Of a stretch of 64,000 nt of DNA, positions 16,719-25,560 are shown one piece after another. The position numbers were made by a program, and so were the translations under genes. Below the pieces are notes generated by a model. The model saw nothing but the letters and a program-made list of their open reading frames with translations, did not search any database and was not told where the DNA came from. Each line of letters opens with the position of its first letter. Position 1 is the first letter of the stretch. Source of the stretch: Ruminococcaceae bacterium OttesenSCG-928-O06 (GTDB lineage: Bacteria > Bacillota > Clostridia > Oscillospirales > Ruminococcaceae); contig JAJDGD010000001.1 in NCBI GenBank assembly GCA_030265505.1, positions 1 to 64,000 on the forward strand, given 5' to 3'.

Positions 16719-17582
16719 ATGCAACACGCCATAGAAATTCGCGACATTTGCAAAAGGTACCCAAATTTTTCCCTACAGAACGTAAGTTTTAATGTGCCCA
16801 GCGGCAGCATTGTGGGCTTTGTGGGCGAGAATGGCGCCGGCAAAACCACCACCATCAAAGCCATTTTGGGCATCAATAAACTCGATTCCGGCAGCATCCG
16901 CCTGCTGGGGCAGGACATTGCCGACGCCGGGGCGGCCTCGCGTGCAGACGTGGGCGTGGTGTTCGACGAAAGCGCTTTTCACGACTGGCTGCGAGCCGAC
17001 CAGGTGGCGAGCGTCCTGAAGAACATCTACCCCACCTGGGATGCCGCCTATTTTGCCCAGTTGATGCAGCGCTTCCAACTGCCGCAGGACAAAAAGACCG
17101 ACATCAAAAGCTATTCCCGCGGCATGAAGATGAAGCTGTCCCTTGCGGCGGCGCTGGCCCACCGGCCCAAGCTGCTGGTTTTGGACGAAGCCACAAGCGG
17201 GCTGGACCCCATTGTGCGGGACGAGATTTTGGACATGTTTTTGGATTTTATCCAGGATGAGGAGCACAGCATCCTGTTTTCCAGCCATATCACCAGCGAC
17301 ATTGAAAAAGCGGCGGACTACCTTGTGTTCATCCACGAGGGGCAAATTGTGCTGAACGCCGAAAAGGACCTGCTGCTGGAGCAATACGGCGTTTTGCGTT
17401 GCACCGCCGAGGCCTTTGCCACCGTGGACCAAACCCATGTGAAGGGCAGCCGCAAAAGTGGCTTTGGTGTAGAGGCACTGATAGACAACCGCCCCGATTT
17501 TGTGCCTATGGAAGGCGCCGTGGTGGACAGAGCCTCTGTAGACGATATCATGCTGTATACCATACGGGGGAGGCAATCATGA
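16719..17582 (+). CDS. ABC transporter ATP-binding protein (YtrB-like)
   Basis: A 287-residue ABC ATPase. Walker A is GENGAGKTT near residue 36, the signature is YSRGMKMKLSLA (an SxGMK variant common in ABC-2 exporters), Walker B is LLVLDEATSGLD, and the H-loop lies in ILFSSHITSD. A C-terminal extension after residue 215 is typical of export ATPases. It forms a complex with the two permeases encoded next; its stop codon overlaps the first permease start (ATGA). Function is probably export or sensing of membrane-active compounds. Confidence 0.93.
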   Translation: MQHAIEIRDICKRYPNFSLQNVSFNVPSGSIVGFVGENGAGKTTTIKAILGINKLDSGSIRLLGQDIADAGAASRADVGVVFDESAFHDWLRADQVASVLKNIYPTWDAAYFAQLMQRFQLPQDKKTDIKSYSRGMKMKLSLAAALAHRPKLLVLDEATSGLDPIVRDEILDMFLDFIQDEEHSILFSSHITSDIEKAADYLVFIHEGQIVLNAEKDLLLEQYGVLRCTAEAFATVDQTHVKGSRKSGFGVEALIDNRPDFVPMEGAVVDRASVDDIMLYTIRGRQS

Positions 17583-18220
17583 AAGGGCTTGTGCTGAAAG
17601 ACTTTTATGTGATGCAATACTATAAAAAGAACGTGCTCATCATGCTGGCCATGGTGGTGGTGCTCAGCATCGTTATGCCGGGGGGCTACACCTTTGCACC
17701 CATTATGCTGATGATGTACATGATGATGATCTCGGCCTCGCTGCAAACCTTTGACGAACGCGCCGGGTGGGACAAATATGCCGCCACCCTGCCCTGCGGC
17801 CCAAAAGCCATTGTGGGCGCGCGCTACCTGTTTTATGTGCTGGCCATGGTGGTGTTTATGGTGGCGGGCTTTGCGCTGGGGGGCATTTTGGCCCTGGTGC
17901 GCGGGGCCGAGGCCGGCTGGCTGCCGGAGCTTGCCGCAAGCTTTGCCGTGGTAAGCGGGCTGATGCTGCTGGTGCTGGCTATCTCCACCCCCATTGCCTA
18001 CAAATGGGGGGCAGAGCGCGCCCGCGTACTGATGATTGTGGTGATGATGGTGCCGTACTTGGCCGTGATCTTGCTGCTGCCCTACCTGGAGCCATTTTTC
18101 ACACGCATTGGCGATGCAAACTCCATGCTGCTGCTGGGGGTCGCCGCCGGGGTGTTTTTGCTGCTGTTCGTGCTCTCCTTCTTCTTGTCGGCACGCATCT
18201 ACGCCAAAAAGGAGTTCTAA
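17579..18220 (+). CDS. ABC-2 type permease subunit
   Basis: A 213-residue membrane protein beginning MKGLVLKDFYVMQYY, with about six membrane segments and the ERAGWDKYAATLP loop shared with the next gene product. It belongs to the small ABC-2 permeases (ABC2_membrane_5/YtrC-D-like) found behind YtrA/YtrB. ATG 17579 overlaps the ATPase stop by four bases, so translation is coupled. It presumably pairs with the related permease at 18251-18898 as a heterodimer. Confidence 0.88.
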   Translation: MKGLVLKDFYVMQYYKKNVLIMLAMVVVLSIVMPGGYTFAPIMLMMYMMMISASLQTFDERAGWDKYAATLPCGPKAIVGARYLFYVLAMVVFMVAGFALGGILALVRGAEAGWLPELAASFAVVSGLMLLVLAISTPIAYKWGAERARVLMIVVMMVPYLAVILLLPYLEPFFTRIGDANSMLLLGVAAGVFLLLFVLSFFLSARIYAKKEF

Positions 18221-18250
18221 TCCTTGATATCTTACCCATGGGAGGGCGCC

Positions 18251-18898
18251 ATGAAGGGCCTGTTTTTGAAAGACCTGTACGCCCTGCAACGGCAGCGGAA
18301 AGTGGCGCTGCAAATGCTTGTCATCCTGCTGCTGCTTTTTGTTGTGCTGCGCCCCAGTGCCCTGATGCTCGCCAGCATCATTTCGGTGCTGGCGGCCAGC
18401 CTGGCCACCGGCCTGTTTGAGCAAGAGAGCACCACCACCCGGTGGGACTGTTTTGCCGCGGCGCTGCCCCTGCCGCGAAAAACCACCGTAGTAGTGCGCT
18501 ACATCATGGCGCTGGGGCTGGTGGCGTGCGGGGGGCTGCTTGCTGCGGTGGCAGCCCTTGCGGCTGAATACTTTTTCGCGCCTGCTTTTTTGCCGGCCAG
18601 GGCCCTGTACAGCGTTTTGGCCGCTTTGCTGCCGGGTTTTTTGTCTCTGGCAATAGGCCTGCCCATCGCCTTTGCCACCGGCACAGAGAGAGCCCAGAAA
18701 GCTTGCAGCTTCATTGTGCTGTTGCCCGGCACCGCCTTCCTCTCGGGCTCCATCCTCTTCAAAGAGGCGCTGTACACCCTGCCCATCAACGCCGCCGCTT
18801 GGGCGCTGCCGGCCACCGGCATAAGTCTTCTGGCGCTGGTGCTGTTTGGGGCGTCGTACCTGCTCTCGGTGCGGCTGTACGCCGCGCGGGAATTTTAG
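18251..18898 (+). CDS. ABC-2 type permease subunit (paralogue of the preceding gene)
   Basis: A 215-residue protein starting MKGLFLKDLYALQRQ, similar to the preceding permease at the N-terminus (MKGLxLKDxY) and in a RWDCFAAALPLPRK loop, with about six membrane segments. The similarity indicates a tandem duplication. ATG 18251 follows GGGAGG. It is the last gene of the gntR-ABC operon; a strong terminator lies at 19035. Confidence 0.87.
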   Translation: MKGLFLKDLYALQRQRKVALQMLVILLLLFVVLRPSALMLASIISVLAASLATGLFEQESTTTRWDCFAAALPLPRKTTVVVRYIMALGLVACGGLLAAVAALAAEYFFAPAFLPARALYSVLAALLPGFLSLAIGLPIAFATGTERAQKACSFIVLLPGTAFLSGSILFKEALYTLPINAAAWALPATGISLLALVLFGASYLLSVRLYAAREF

Positions 18899-19034
18899 CG
18901 CCCCGCCTTTGCCAATACGAAGCAAACGGTAAATTCCAAGATATATCCAGGCCGCTTTCGATGCATGTCGCCGCACGTCGTATCCTTCTCAGCCCGCGCC
19001 TCGCATACGCTTCTCCACTGCCATTTCCCGCATA

Positions 19035-19069
19035 AAAGGCCCGCCGTCCGGTTTGGACGGCGGGCCTTT
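19035..19069. terminator. Bidirectional terminator between the ABC operon and the uridine-kinase-like gene
   Basis: AAAGGCCCGCCGTCC pairs with GGACGGCGGGCCTTT (15 bp) around GGTTT. It separates convergent genes. Confidence 0.85.
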
Positions 19070-19104
19070 GGGTTCTTTTCAGAGCAGGGCCTGTGTACAG
19101 GGGG

Positions 19105-20175
19105 CTAGCCCAGCGGCGTTGTATCCACCACCACATCGCACCCTTCGCGTATGGCAAACTCTGCAAAATAGCGGTTCTCCATGGGAATCCACTCCTCAAA
19201 AAAACGCTGGGCCAGCTGTGGGCCGCTGCGGTGCAGCACCCGGCGGGCCTGCAGTGCGGCGTCCACCGCCAAAAACATCCGCACGTCGCAGGGGGCGGCC
19301 ACCTGCGGGTGCAGGGCGTACACCCCCTCTATCAGGGTAAGCGGGTGCGCGAGCAGGGTGCGCCATTCCTGCAGCTGCAGGGTTTGGCAGTTGTACGCCT
19401 GGTAGGAAAGCCCCCGCCCCTCGGCGGCGCGGGCGGCCACCTGGGCCAGGCGCTCGTAGTCTATGTTGCCGCCCGCGGCCATAAGGCGCTGCGGGGTGCG
19501 TTGTTGCGGTTGCAGGAAAAAATCGTCGGCATGCACCACGCCGCAGCCGTACACCGTGGCCAGCAGCGCCGCCAGCGCGCTTTTGCCCGCGCCACTCATG
19601 CCGTCTATGCCCGCCAGCACATGGGGCTTTTGGCCCAGGGCGGCGTCCAGGGCTGCAAACACCGGCAAAAACAAGGCGTCACCGCAACGCATGATGCGAT
19701 AATGCGGGGGGTACAGCGCCGCAAACCGCGCGCTGTGGTGCGGCGCGGGGCAGCCGCCCGCGATGTATTCCTCCACCAATGGGCGTAGCGCCGCCGCCCG
19801 CCAGGGCAGTTGGCCCTCCTCGGCCATCTGCACAAGCACTTCCAGCTTTTGTGCAAGGCGGTGGGGGCTGCCCACATGCGCCGCTGCCGCAAGGGCGCAC
19901 AGGCGCGCTATGGTAGCCGGGGCGGGCCCCGCCCCAAGGCCGGCCAGGTGCACCCGGCACAGCCCGCCACCCAGGGGCTCTGCCGGGGGCGGGGCCGCCG
20001 TAAACAAGCCGGGTGTGTCCAATTCCTCGGTAAGGCGCCGGGCAAACGCGGCTTCGTCCGCAATCAAATGCCCGCCGCCCATCTCGCTTTGGTACAGCAG
20101 CTTGATGCAATCCAGCGGCTCCATGCCGGGGTACAGCGAAAGGTGGAAGCGCAGCAGCGCCTTTGTATCCTCCAC
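19105..20175 (-). CDS. Two-domain protein with a uridine-kinase-like P-loop domain
   Basis: A 356-residue protein. Residues 1-165 form a domain I do not recognise, with a conserved-looking start (LLRFHLSLYPGMEPLDCIKL, then MGGGHLI at 32-38). Residues 183-356 are a P-loop kinase of the uridine kinase/phosphoribulokinase family: Walker A in GIDGMSGAGKS (189-199), HADDFF near 215-222 as the base-acceptor Asp segment, and a lid region with HRSGPQLAQRFFEEW. The second domain would phosphorylate a nucleoside or a similar small hydroxyl compound. Start GTG 20173-20175 is supported by AAAGGAGG. It is a single gene between two others on the same strand. Confidence 0.8.
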   Translation of the reverse strand: MEDTKALLRFHLSLYPGMEPLDCIKLLYQSEMGGGHLIADEAAFARRLTEELDTPGLFTAAPPPAEPLGGGLCRVHLAGLGAGPAPATIARLCALAAAAHVGSPHRLAQKLEVLVQMAEEGQLPWRAAALRPLVEEYIAGGCPAPHHSARFAALYPPHYRIMRCGDALFLPVFAALDAALGQKPHVLAGIDGMSGAGKSALAALLATVYGCGVVHADDFFLQPQQRTPQRLMAAGGNIDYERLAQVAARAAEGRGLSYQAYNCQTLQLQEWRTLLAHPLTLIEGVYALHPQVAAPCDVRMFLAVDAALQARRVLHRSGPQLAQRFFEEWIPMENRYFAEFAIREGCDVVVDTTPLG

Positions 20176-20255
20176 GCTTCTCCCTCCTTTGGGGTTTTGC
20201 GGGCATGCCGCACATTTGAAATGCCCCCGCCCGCGTGCTATACTGGCGGGGCGGG

Positions 20256-20792
20256 TTACTGCTTCACCATGGTGGCACTGCGCACCGAAAACACGATGTG
20301 GGGCATATCTATGCCATAATAGTGCTTCACAAACTCGCCCCGTTCTTCCATGCCCATGCGGCGCGCCACCTTTTGCGAGGCATAGTTGTTCTCGCGTATG
20401 ATGGAGAACACCTCCCCAAAATCCAGCTCATCAAAGGCGTACTCCCGGCAGGCCATGGCGGCCTCGGTGGCGTAGCCGTTGTGGCAGTGGTTGTACCGCA
20501 GCAGGTAGCCTATCTCGGGTACGGTGCGTTCCTCCCACTGCTGCCAGGTAATGCCGCACTGGCCCACCATCTCCCCGGTTTTCTTCAGCACCACGGCCCA
20601 CAGGCCAAAGCCGTCCCGCACATAGCGCATCATCTGCGCGCCCAGCCAAATGCCCACCTCGCTGTGGCTGAAGGTGTGCTCATAGGCGGTCATCACCTTG
20701 GCATCCTGCAGCATGGCCGCCAGGGGACGAAAGTCCTCCTGGTCCATCTCCCGCAGCAGAAGGCGGTGCGTTTCCAATATCTCTTTTCCCAC
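20256..20792 (-). CDS. GNAT family N-acetyltransferase
   Basis: A 178-residue RimJ/RimL-like acetyltransferase: the start EILETHRLLLREMDQEDF is typical, EIGYLLRYNHCHNGYATEA carries the acetyl-CoA pyrophosphate loop, and ENNYASQKVARRMGM is the C-terminal motif B. It transfers acetyl from acetyl-CoA to an amine of unknown identity. GTG 20790-20792 is taken as start because AAGGGG precedes it and the family N-terminus begins there. It is head-to-head with the VanZ-like gene, with only 35 bases between start codons. Confidence 0.87.
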   Translation of the reverse strand: MGKEILETHRLLLREMDQEDFRPLAAMLQDAKVMTAYEHTFSHSEVGIWLGAQMMRYVRDGFGLWAVVLKKTGEMVGQCGITWQQWEERTVPEIGYLLRYNHCHNGYATEAAMACREYAFDELDFGEVFSIIRENNYASQKVARRMGMEERGEFVKHYYGIDMPHIVFSVRSATMVKQ

Positions 20793-20827
20793 TGTTTTCC
20801 CCTTTGCCCACCACCAACGGAGGTACC

Positions 20828-21346
20828 ATGCCGCGTGATAAAACCCCGGCCCGCCTTGCCCGCCCAAAGCGCCTGTGGGCGGTACGGGCGGCACTGCTTT
20901 TTCTTGTGGCGGCGGCCACACTGTTCCTGTTTTACAATTCCAGCGCCCCCGGGGCGGTCTCCGGCCAGGCCAGCAGCCAGCTGACGGGCTGGCTTTTGGG
21001 CAGCGCCGAGACCGACCCCGCAAAACCCGTGGAGACGGGCATTCGCAAGCTGGGGCACATAGCAGAATACGCCCTGCTGGGCCTGGTGCTGTTTGCGGCC
21101 CTGCGCAGCTTTGCCCCGCGGCCGCTGCGCTATTTTGGCTGGCCGATGGCCTACGGGCTGCTGGCCGGCGTGCTGGACGAACTATACCAGCTAAGCGTGC
21201 CCGGCCGCAGCGGCCGCTTAACAGATGTACTGATAGACTTTGCCGGCGTTTTGCTGGGCCTGTTTCTGGGGCTGGCCGTGCACGGCATTGTAAGGTGGCA
21301 CAGGGCACGCAGACAAACCCGGCCCGCCGCACCGGCAGACATCTAA
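20828..21346 (+). CDS. VanZ-like family membrane protein
   Basis: A 172-residue membrane protein with four predicted segments and the VanZ-like signature: KLGHIAEYALLG (H/E near residue 80), GVLDELYQLSVPGRSG, and DVLIDFAGVLLG. The D-E-x-x-Q...PGRxG pattern is the core of the family, first known from teicoplanin resistance but mostly of unknown function. ATG 20828 follows CGGAGG. It is divergent from the GNAT gene; the two may share control. Confidence 0.87.
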   Translation: MPRDKTPARLARPKRLWAVRAALLFLVAAATLFLFYNSSAPGAVSGQASSQLTGWLLGSAETDPAKPVETGIRKLGHIAEYALLGLVLFAALRSFAPRPLRYFGWPMAYGLLAGVLDELYQLSVPGRSGRLTDVLIDFAGVLLGLFLGLAVHGIVRWHRARRQTRPAAPADI

Positions 21347-21474
21347 CACGCGGTATACGCGCGGCATGCTGCGCCGTTTTGCACAAGAAGGCCCGCAACC
21401 ATTGTGGGCAGGCAAGCAGTAAAATTTCGCCCTACCATCCGTGGGGCAGGCACCCCTCTCGCTGCTTTTGCTGG

Positions 21475-21912
21475 CTAGCCGATGACCAACATATCATTTT
21501 CGTCAAACTGCCAGTTTGGGCCGTAGGCAACCTCCCAATAGTAGCCGTCCATATCCCGGAAATACCCGCTGTAACCATTCCAGGAGGTCAGCCACCGGGG
21601 GCTTTTCACCACTTCGCCGCCCTTCTCCGCCACCAGGGCAAACAGCTCGTCCACCTCTTGCTGGCTTTTCATATTGCAGGCCAGGGTAATGCCGCCAAAG
21701 CCCCCGGCACTGAGGGCGGGCGGGTTTTCTTCGTCGATGTCCTCCACCAGCTGTTCCAGCGGGAAAATTTCCAGCTTCGTGCCCTGTGTGTTAAAAAACA
21801 CAATGGGCGGGCAGTCCTCTTTTTCATCGGTTTTAAACCCTATGCCTTTGTAAAAAGCCAGGGCCTTTGCCATGTCCCGCACGCCCAGGCAAATCAAGTT
21901 GATCCGGTTCAT
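21475..21912 (-). CDS. VOC (glyoxalase/bleomycin-resistance fold) family protein
   Basis: A 145-residue protein with paired beta-alpha-beta-beta-beta units: NRINLICLGVRDMAKALAFY at the start, KLEIFPLEQL, then WNGYSGYFRDMDGYYWEVAY with the E of the metal site. It belongs to the VOC superfamily; function is not predictable. ATG 21910-21912 is the likely start. The only SD-like sequence, GGGAG, lies within the attachment-site core (21922-21932) of the integrative element. In a chromosome without the element this gene would begin eight bases after the guaA stop codon, so it was probably the last gene of a guaA operon and is now cut off from it. Confidence 0.85.
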   Translation of the reverse strand: MNRINLICLGVRDMAKALAFYKGIGFKTDEKEDCPPIVFFNTQGTKLEIFPLEQLVEDIDEENPPALSAGGFGGITLACNMKSQQEVDELFALVAEKGGEVVKSPRWLTSWNGYSGYFRDMDGYYWEVAYGPNWQFDENDMLVIG

Positions 21913-21921
21913 GCTTTTCTT

Positions 21922-21932
21922 TACTCCCACTC
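21922..21932. repeat. Attachment site at the VOC side (att core)
   Basis: TACTCCCACTC, identical to 31324-31334. The next minus-strand bases make GAG-TGG-GAG-TAA, a guaA-like end followed eight bases later by the VOC gene start. Confidence 0.85.
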
Positions 21933-22035
21933 GCAAACTTATAGATTGCTCTAAACATTTTTGTTTTGGTAATATGATTTCTATTTGCTCGATTTGATTT
22001 CAGTTATCCACTGTATATGGTATTTCTGAATTGCT

Positions 22036-22067
22036 GTTATCAAAATGTTATCAGGGTTTTGTTATCA
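22036..22067 (+). repeat. Integrase arm-type repeats, VOC side
   Basis: GTTATCA occurs at 22036, 22047 and 22061. The first two are 11 bases apart, in the same arrangement as the pair at 31246 and 31257 at the other end of the element. Confidence 0.6.
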
Positions 22068-22098
22068 ACTTAAGCTGGGTTGCTTAGAGATTATACCA

Positions 22099-24054
22099 TC
22101 ATATTTCCATCATGCCAATCTCTTTCAAGTAGTGGTATGTACCGTCATAATAGTTATGCGGCCTCGTGGGATCGGAATTGCTTCCATGCGGAATAAAAAT
22201 TATCATACCTTGCCTTGCTCGTGTTAATAAAACACGATAAGCATTTTTTAGATACAGCACGTTTTCCGGCTTATTGATATTCATCCATTTTGAACCTGTA
22301 AAGCTGTAGTGTTCAAAATGATCTCTGACAAACCGTAGATTCGCATCCCAGCAAACTATTGTCCAGTCAAGCTCAAGTCCTTGTATGTCAAACTCTGTAG
22401 CTGTATCTTCAAGAAAATACGATGAGCGAACATCGTTGGCGTCATTTAAGAACCAAGTTGTGGCATCGATTTTACTTTGTACCCACACCCCATAACCACG
22501 GAGCCGCTTTGCCCCTGAGCTTGCGGTGACGCCATAACGTTCAGTTCCTTTTGCCTGCGATTGAATCCACTCTTTAGCCTTGTCTAAGTTCCGGGTAATC
22601 AAGATGGGATAATCTTGATGCAGGTTACTATATAGAGTTTTGGCAGTATCACAATCTACGTCAAGGACAGCTTTCACGAATCCAGCCACGTTTTCGCTTC
22701 TAAACGAGCGCAACGAAACTGCCAAATGTAATGTTTCCACCACTGTATATTTCAAACCGCCTAATAGCGCATCCATAGAGAGACCACGTGTGTACTCCGT
22801 GTCCGTTATCTTATCCGAAACATAAACATCCCAATTTGGAAAGTCATTGCGAAGCGAATTAAACCATTCAATAAGCCCCGCTTCGCCTGTGTTTATCTCC
22901 TGTCCGCCTCCAATAAGGCAAATAATCACAGCCCAATCGCTGTGTCTATCCATAATGCTAATAAGAAATTCCGGTTCAGACATGAGAAAGTTAGGCTTGC
23001 CCTTTTTCCGTGCCATAAAATCTGATAGCATATCTTCGGTCCAGGCACGTTGAGCTTCGTCAAAAATTGCAACCTTTTCAGTTGGTGCTTCACTTGTCGA
23101 AATCGCATCATCTCGAAAATGATGTATTATTTGAATAAAAGCTTTTGCCTTGGTCTTTGCTTCTGATTTTTTTACGCCAAGACGCTCATGCTCATCGCGG
23201 GCAAGTGCTTCCTGTAAAACGTCAACAAGTGGTTGATTTCCAGATAAAAACACCGCATGCTCACTCTCATCGAACTTATGACGCTCATTTGCAATATTCA
23301 AGCCTGCTAAAGTCTTGCCGGCACCTGGTACACCTGTGATAAAACAAATGGATTTCTTATGCTCGTGTTTGCTTTTTTCAATTATTTCATTGATCGCGGC
23401 CGTGGTCTGATTCAAATTTACAGCGCTGGCATCATTTCTCGAAATATCAGTAACATTATGCCCGCGATATAATGCTTGCGCAGCCTCGATAATTGTCGGC
23501 GTCGGCGCATAGGGTGAACTCATCCATTCGGATGCATCTAAAGGGATAGCATTATTTATAGATAATATATATCTAATGGCATCGGCAATGTTATCCTGAT
23601 TGCATTTTATCGTTTCCCAAATGCCAGGCTTCATTTCATGATTGGCAAAAGGATGGACCAGCGCTCTTGTGGCAATTAGCATCGGGACAAGTAAAAGATT
23701 ATGGCTGGTTTTGTGAAAGTTTTTCAGGTCAAGTGCGTAGTCCGTCACCTGGTCCATGGCATGGCGTGCATACTCACGAGAACCAACCTTGAACTCAAGC
23801 AAGAACACAATTCCATCAACAATATACACACCGTCTATCCGATGACCGATGCGTGGGATGGTATACTCGAATACGATATGACCTCTGCCGATTTCAGCGA
23901 GAGCTCTTTTGAGTATGCGTATTTCCTCCAGCCAAGCGTTGCGTTGTAAGTCCTCAAGGGAAAATGGGTTATTACGAGTCAATTCGCCAAGGATTGTGTT
24001 TTCATGCTGTCGTAAAAAAAGTTGAATATCACTTGAATAGAATGCCCGTTGCAT
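22099..24054 (-). CDS. Schlafen group 3/DUF2075-type helicase with N-terminal PD-(D/E)XK-like nuclease domain
   Basis: A 651-residue protein. Residues 60-110 read RIDGVY...VFLLEFKVG...DQVTDY, matching a PD-(D/E)XK nuclease core: D74, E87-x-K89 and a QxxxY helix. Residues about 230-650 are a DUF2075 (Schlafen group 3) superfamily 1 helicase: Walker A GVPGAGKT at 241-248, Walker B VAIFDEAQRAW near 330, GGGQEINTGEAG as a motif III-like segment, and LLTRARQGM as motif VI. It would unwind and cut nucleic acid. It is the last gene of the element's cargo operon, 24 bases after the ATPase gene. ATG 24052-24054 has GAGG six bases upstream; ATG 24064-24066 is an alternative. AT-rich codon use unlike the chromosome supports transfer. 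Confidence 0.8.
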   Translation of the reverse strand: MQRAFYSSDIQLFLRQHENTILGELTRNNPFSLEDLQRNAWLEEIRILKRALAEIGRGHIVFEYTIPRIGHRIDGVYIVDGIVFLLEFKVGSREYARHAMDQVTDYALDLKNFHKTSHNLLLVPMLIATRALVHPFANHEMKPGIWETIKCNQDNIADAIRYILSINNAIPLDASEWMSSPYAPTPTIIEAAQALYRGHNVTDISRNDASAVNLNQTTAAINEIIEKSKHEHKKSICFITGVPGAGKTLAGLNIANERHKFDESEHAVFLSGNQPLVDVLQEALARDEHERLGVKKSEAKTKAKAFIQIIHHFRDDAISTSEAPTEKVAIFDEAQRAWTEDMLSDFMARKKGKPNFLMSEPEFLISIMDRHSDWAVIICLIGGGQEINTGEAGLIEWFNSLRNDFPNWDVYVSDKITDTEYTRGLSMDALLGGLKYTVVETLHLAVSLRSFRSENVAGFVKAVLDVDCDTAKTLYSNLHQDYPILITRNLDKAKEWIQSQAKGTERYGVTASSGAKRLRGYGVWVQSKIDATTWFLNDANDVRSSYFLEDTATEFDIQGLELDWTIVCWDANLRFVRDHFEHYSFTGSKWMNINKPENVLYLKNAYRVLLTRARQGMIIFIPHGSNSDPTRPHNYYDGTYHYLKEIGMMEI

Positions 24055-24078
24055 ATAATGCCTCATCTCACCATTTAT

Positions 24079-25560
24079 TTAACTTAACAAGCCTTGAAGT
24101 GTTGTGATAAAAGCGCTAAAGTCCTCGTGAGAATAAATGTCGTCACATAGATATTTGATGAATTGATCTTCATTTATTCCGTTTGAAAATAAATTTGACT
24201 TTAGCACCTTATAAAGATTCTTCCCATTGGTATCGCGCCCCGGAGGAGTCGTCATTTCATAATCGGAAAGGATGTCTTTCAATGATCGCTGTGTAAAGTA
24301 TTTATCACCCAGAGTCTTAGTAAATATCTTATCCTTATCCTGTATTAGTTTTTTTAACAAATATTTTTCAATGCTCTTAACCGGAATAAATGTTTTAGGC
24401 AATGAGTGAAACTGCTGTTTTGCATTCACCTGGCTAATAACATCACCATCATAAATGCTAACTATTTTTTTGCCTACCCCTAATATCTTTCGGCTTGCTA
24501 TATCATGATGCAATTTAAGCATTTGTGACCAGCCCCCGCTTGGTAACACGCACCATAATTTGCTTTGACACAAATTATTTTCCCTAATAGTTTTTTCTAT
24601 CAACGCTCTCGCCAATTCATCTTCCGAGAGTATTAGAAAATCGAAACCGTTTGGTATGTAAAGATTTCGTACTGCATAATTTGGATAACATGGATTTACC
24701 ACTTCAACATCGCCATCGTTGTTTTCTATCATGAAAATGTTATCGGCCGGAATCCTTTGAATAATTTCAGACGAATGTGATGAAAAATATACTGTCATAT
24801 TGAAATTATCTTTTTCAATCAACCGCTCAAACATTGATATCATTCTATCTACAGCAGCAGGATGGAGAGCAAGCTCAGCCTCATCAATCAAAAAAATAAG
24901 TTTTTCGGTCTGAGGTAGCCGATTGCGTATCGTAAGATTGTTTATAAAGTCTATCAAAGAAATTAACATGCTTTCGCCACTGCTCATATTATATTGGCTA
25001 AAAAGGTGTCCATTTACTTCAAGAAAATATGGTATCCCCCTAAAGCCTTGCTCCCCTGAAACCGCCTTTGACTTGATTTTCATAAGCGACCGATAGTGGC
25101 GCCTATCTCCATGTAATATTTCGCTAAGAGTATCCTTTACAAAATTATCAGCAGGGCGAATGAAATCTTGGACATCTTTTTTCATGAACTCTTCCATTAG
25201 ATTGTAATCATAAAAACGCGATCCAATAAAAATACTGCCTTCAAAAAAACCACGGTAACGATTATCAACAGATACACGATCACGATAAAACTTTCCTGTG
25301 CTCCATTTCCCATTATCTAAAAACCAATGATCAATCACACCATCGACATTGATATCAATAGTCGAATCTGGTGTATAGTCGAAATCTCTTAACGTCCAAA
25401 TTGAAGAAGACTTTACGATTAGCGATATGAGCAACATTATGGTGCTTTTGCCACATCCATTTTCACCAACTATTGCATAAAGCCCCTTATCAAGAGGCAA
25501 CTGCATCTCACACGATTTTACATTTTTTATATCCTTTATCTTCAATGACAATTGACTCAT
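24079..25560 (-). CDS. OLD/PARIS-like ATPase with TOPRIM-like C-terminal domain
   Basis: A 493-residue protein. The ATPase is of the AAA_15/AAA_21 (ABC/Rad50-like) type: Walker A GENGCGKST at 32-40, signature NMSSGES at 191-197, Walker B LIFLIDEAE at 221-229 with LHP after it, and the switch histidine in SSHSSE at 260-265. After residue 300 there is a TOPRIM-like arrangement: LSEDELARALIEK (E313), YDGDV (D371 and D373) and a FIPVKSIEKYL segment like that of DUF4435/OLD nucleases. Such proteins sense phage components and cleave nucleic acid (OLD, Gabija GajA) or activate a toxin (PARIS AriA/AriB). Start ATG 25558-25560 overlaps the XRE stop by four bases. The TOPRIM call rests on short motifs and needs a structure comparison. 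Confidence 0.75.
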   Translation of the reverse strand: MSQLSLKIKDIKNVKSCEMQLPLDKGLYAIVGENGCGKSTIMLLISLIVKSSSIWTLRDFDYTPDSTIDINVDGVIDHWFLDNGKWSTGKFYRDRVSVDNRYRGFFEGSIFIGSRFYDYNLMEEFMKKDVQDFIRPADNFVKDTLSEILHGDRRHYRSLMKIKSKAVSGEQGFRGIPYFLEVNGHLFSQYNMSSGESMLISLIDFINNLTIRNRLPQTEKLIFLIDEAELALHPAAVDRMISMFERLIEKDNFNMTVYFSSHSSEIIQRIPADNIFMIENNDGDVEVVNPCYPNYAVRNLYIPNGFDFLILSEDELARALIEKTIRENNLCQSKLWCVLPSGGWSQMLKLHHDIASRKILGVGKKIVSIYDGDVISQVNAKQQFHSLPKTFIPVKSIEKYLLKKLIQDKDKIFTKTLGDKYFTQRSLKDILSDYEMTTPPGRDTNGKNLYKVLKSNLFSNGINEDQFIKYLCDDIYSHEDFSAFITTLQGLLS

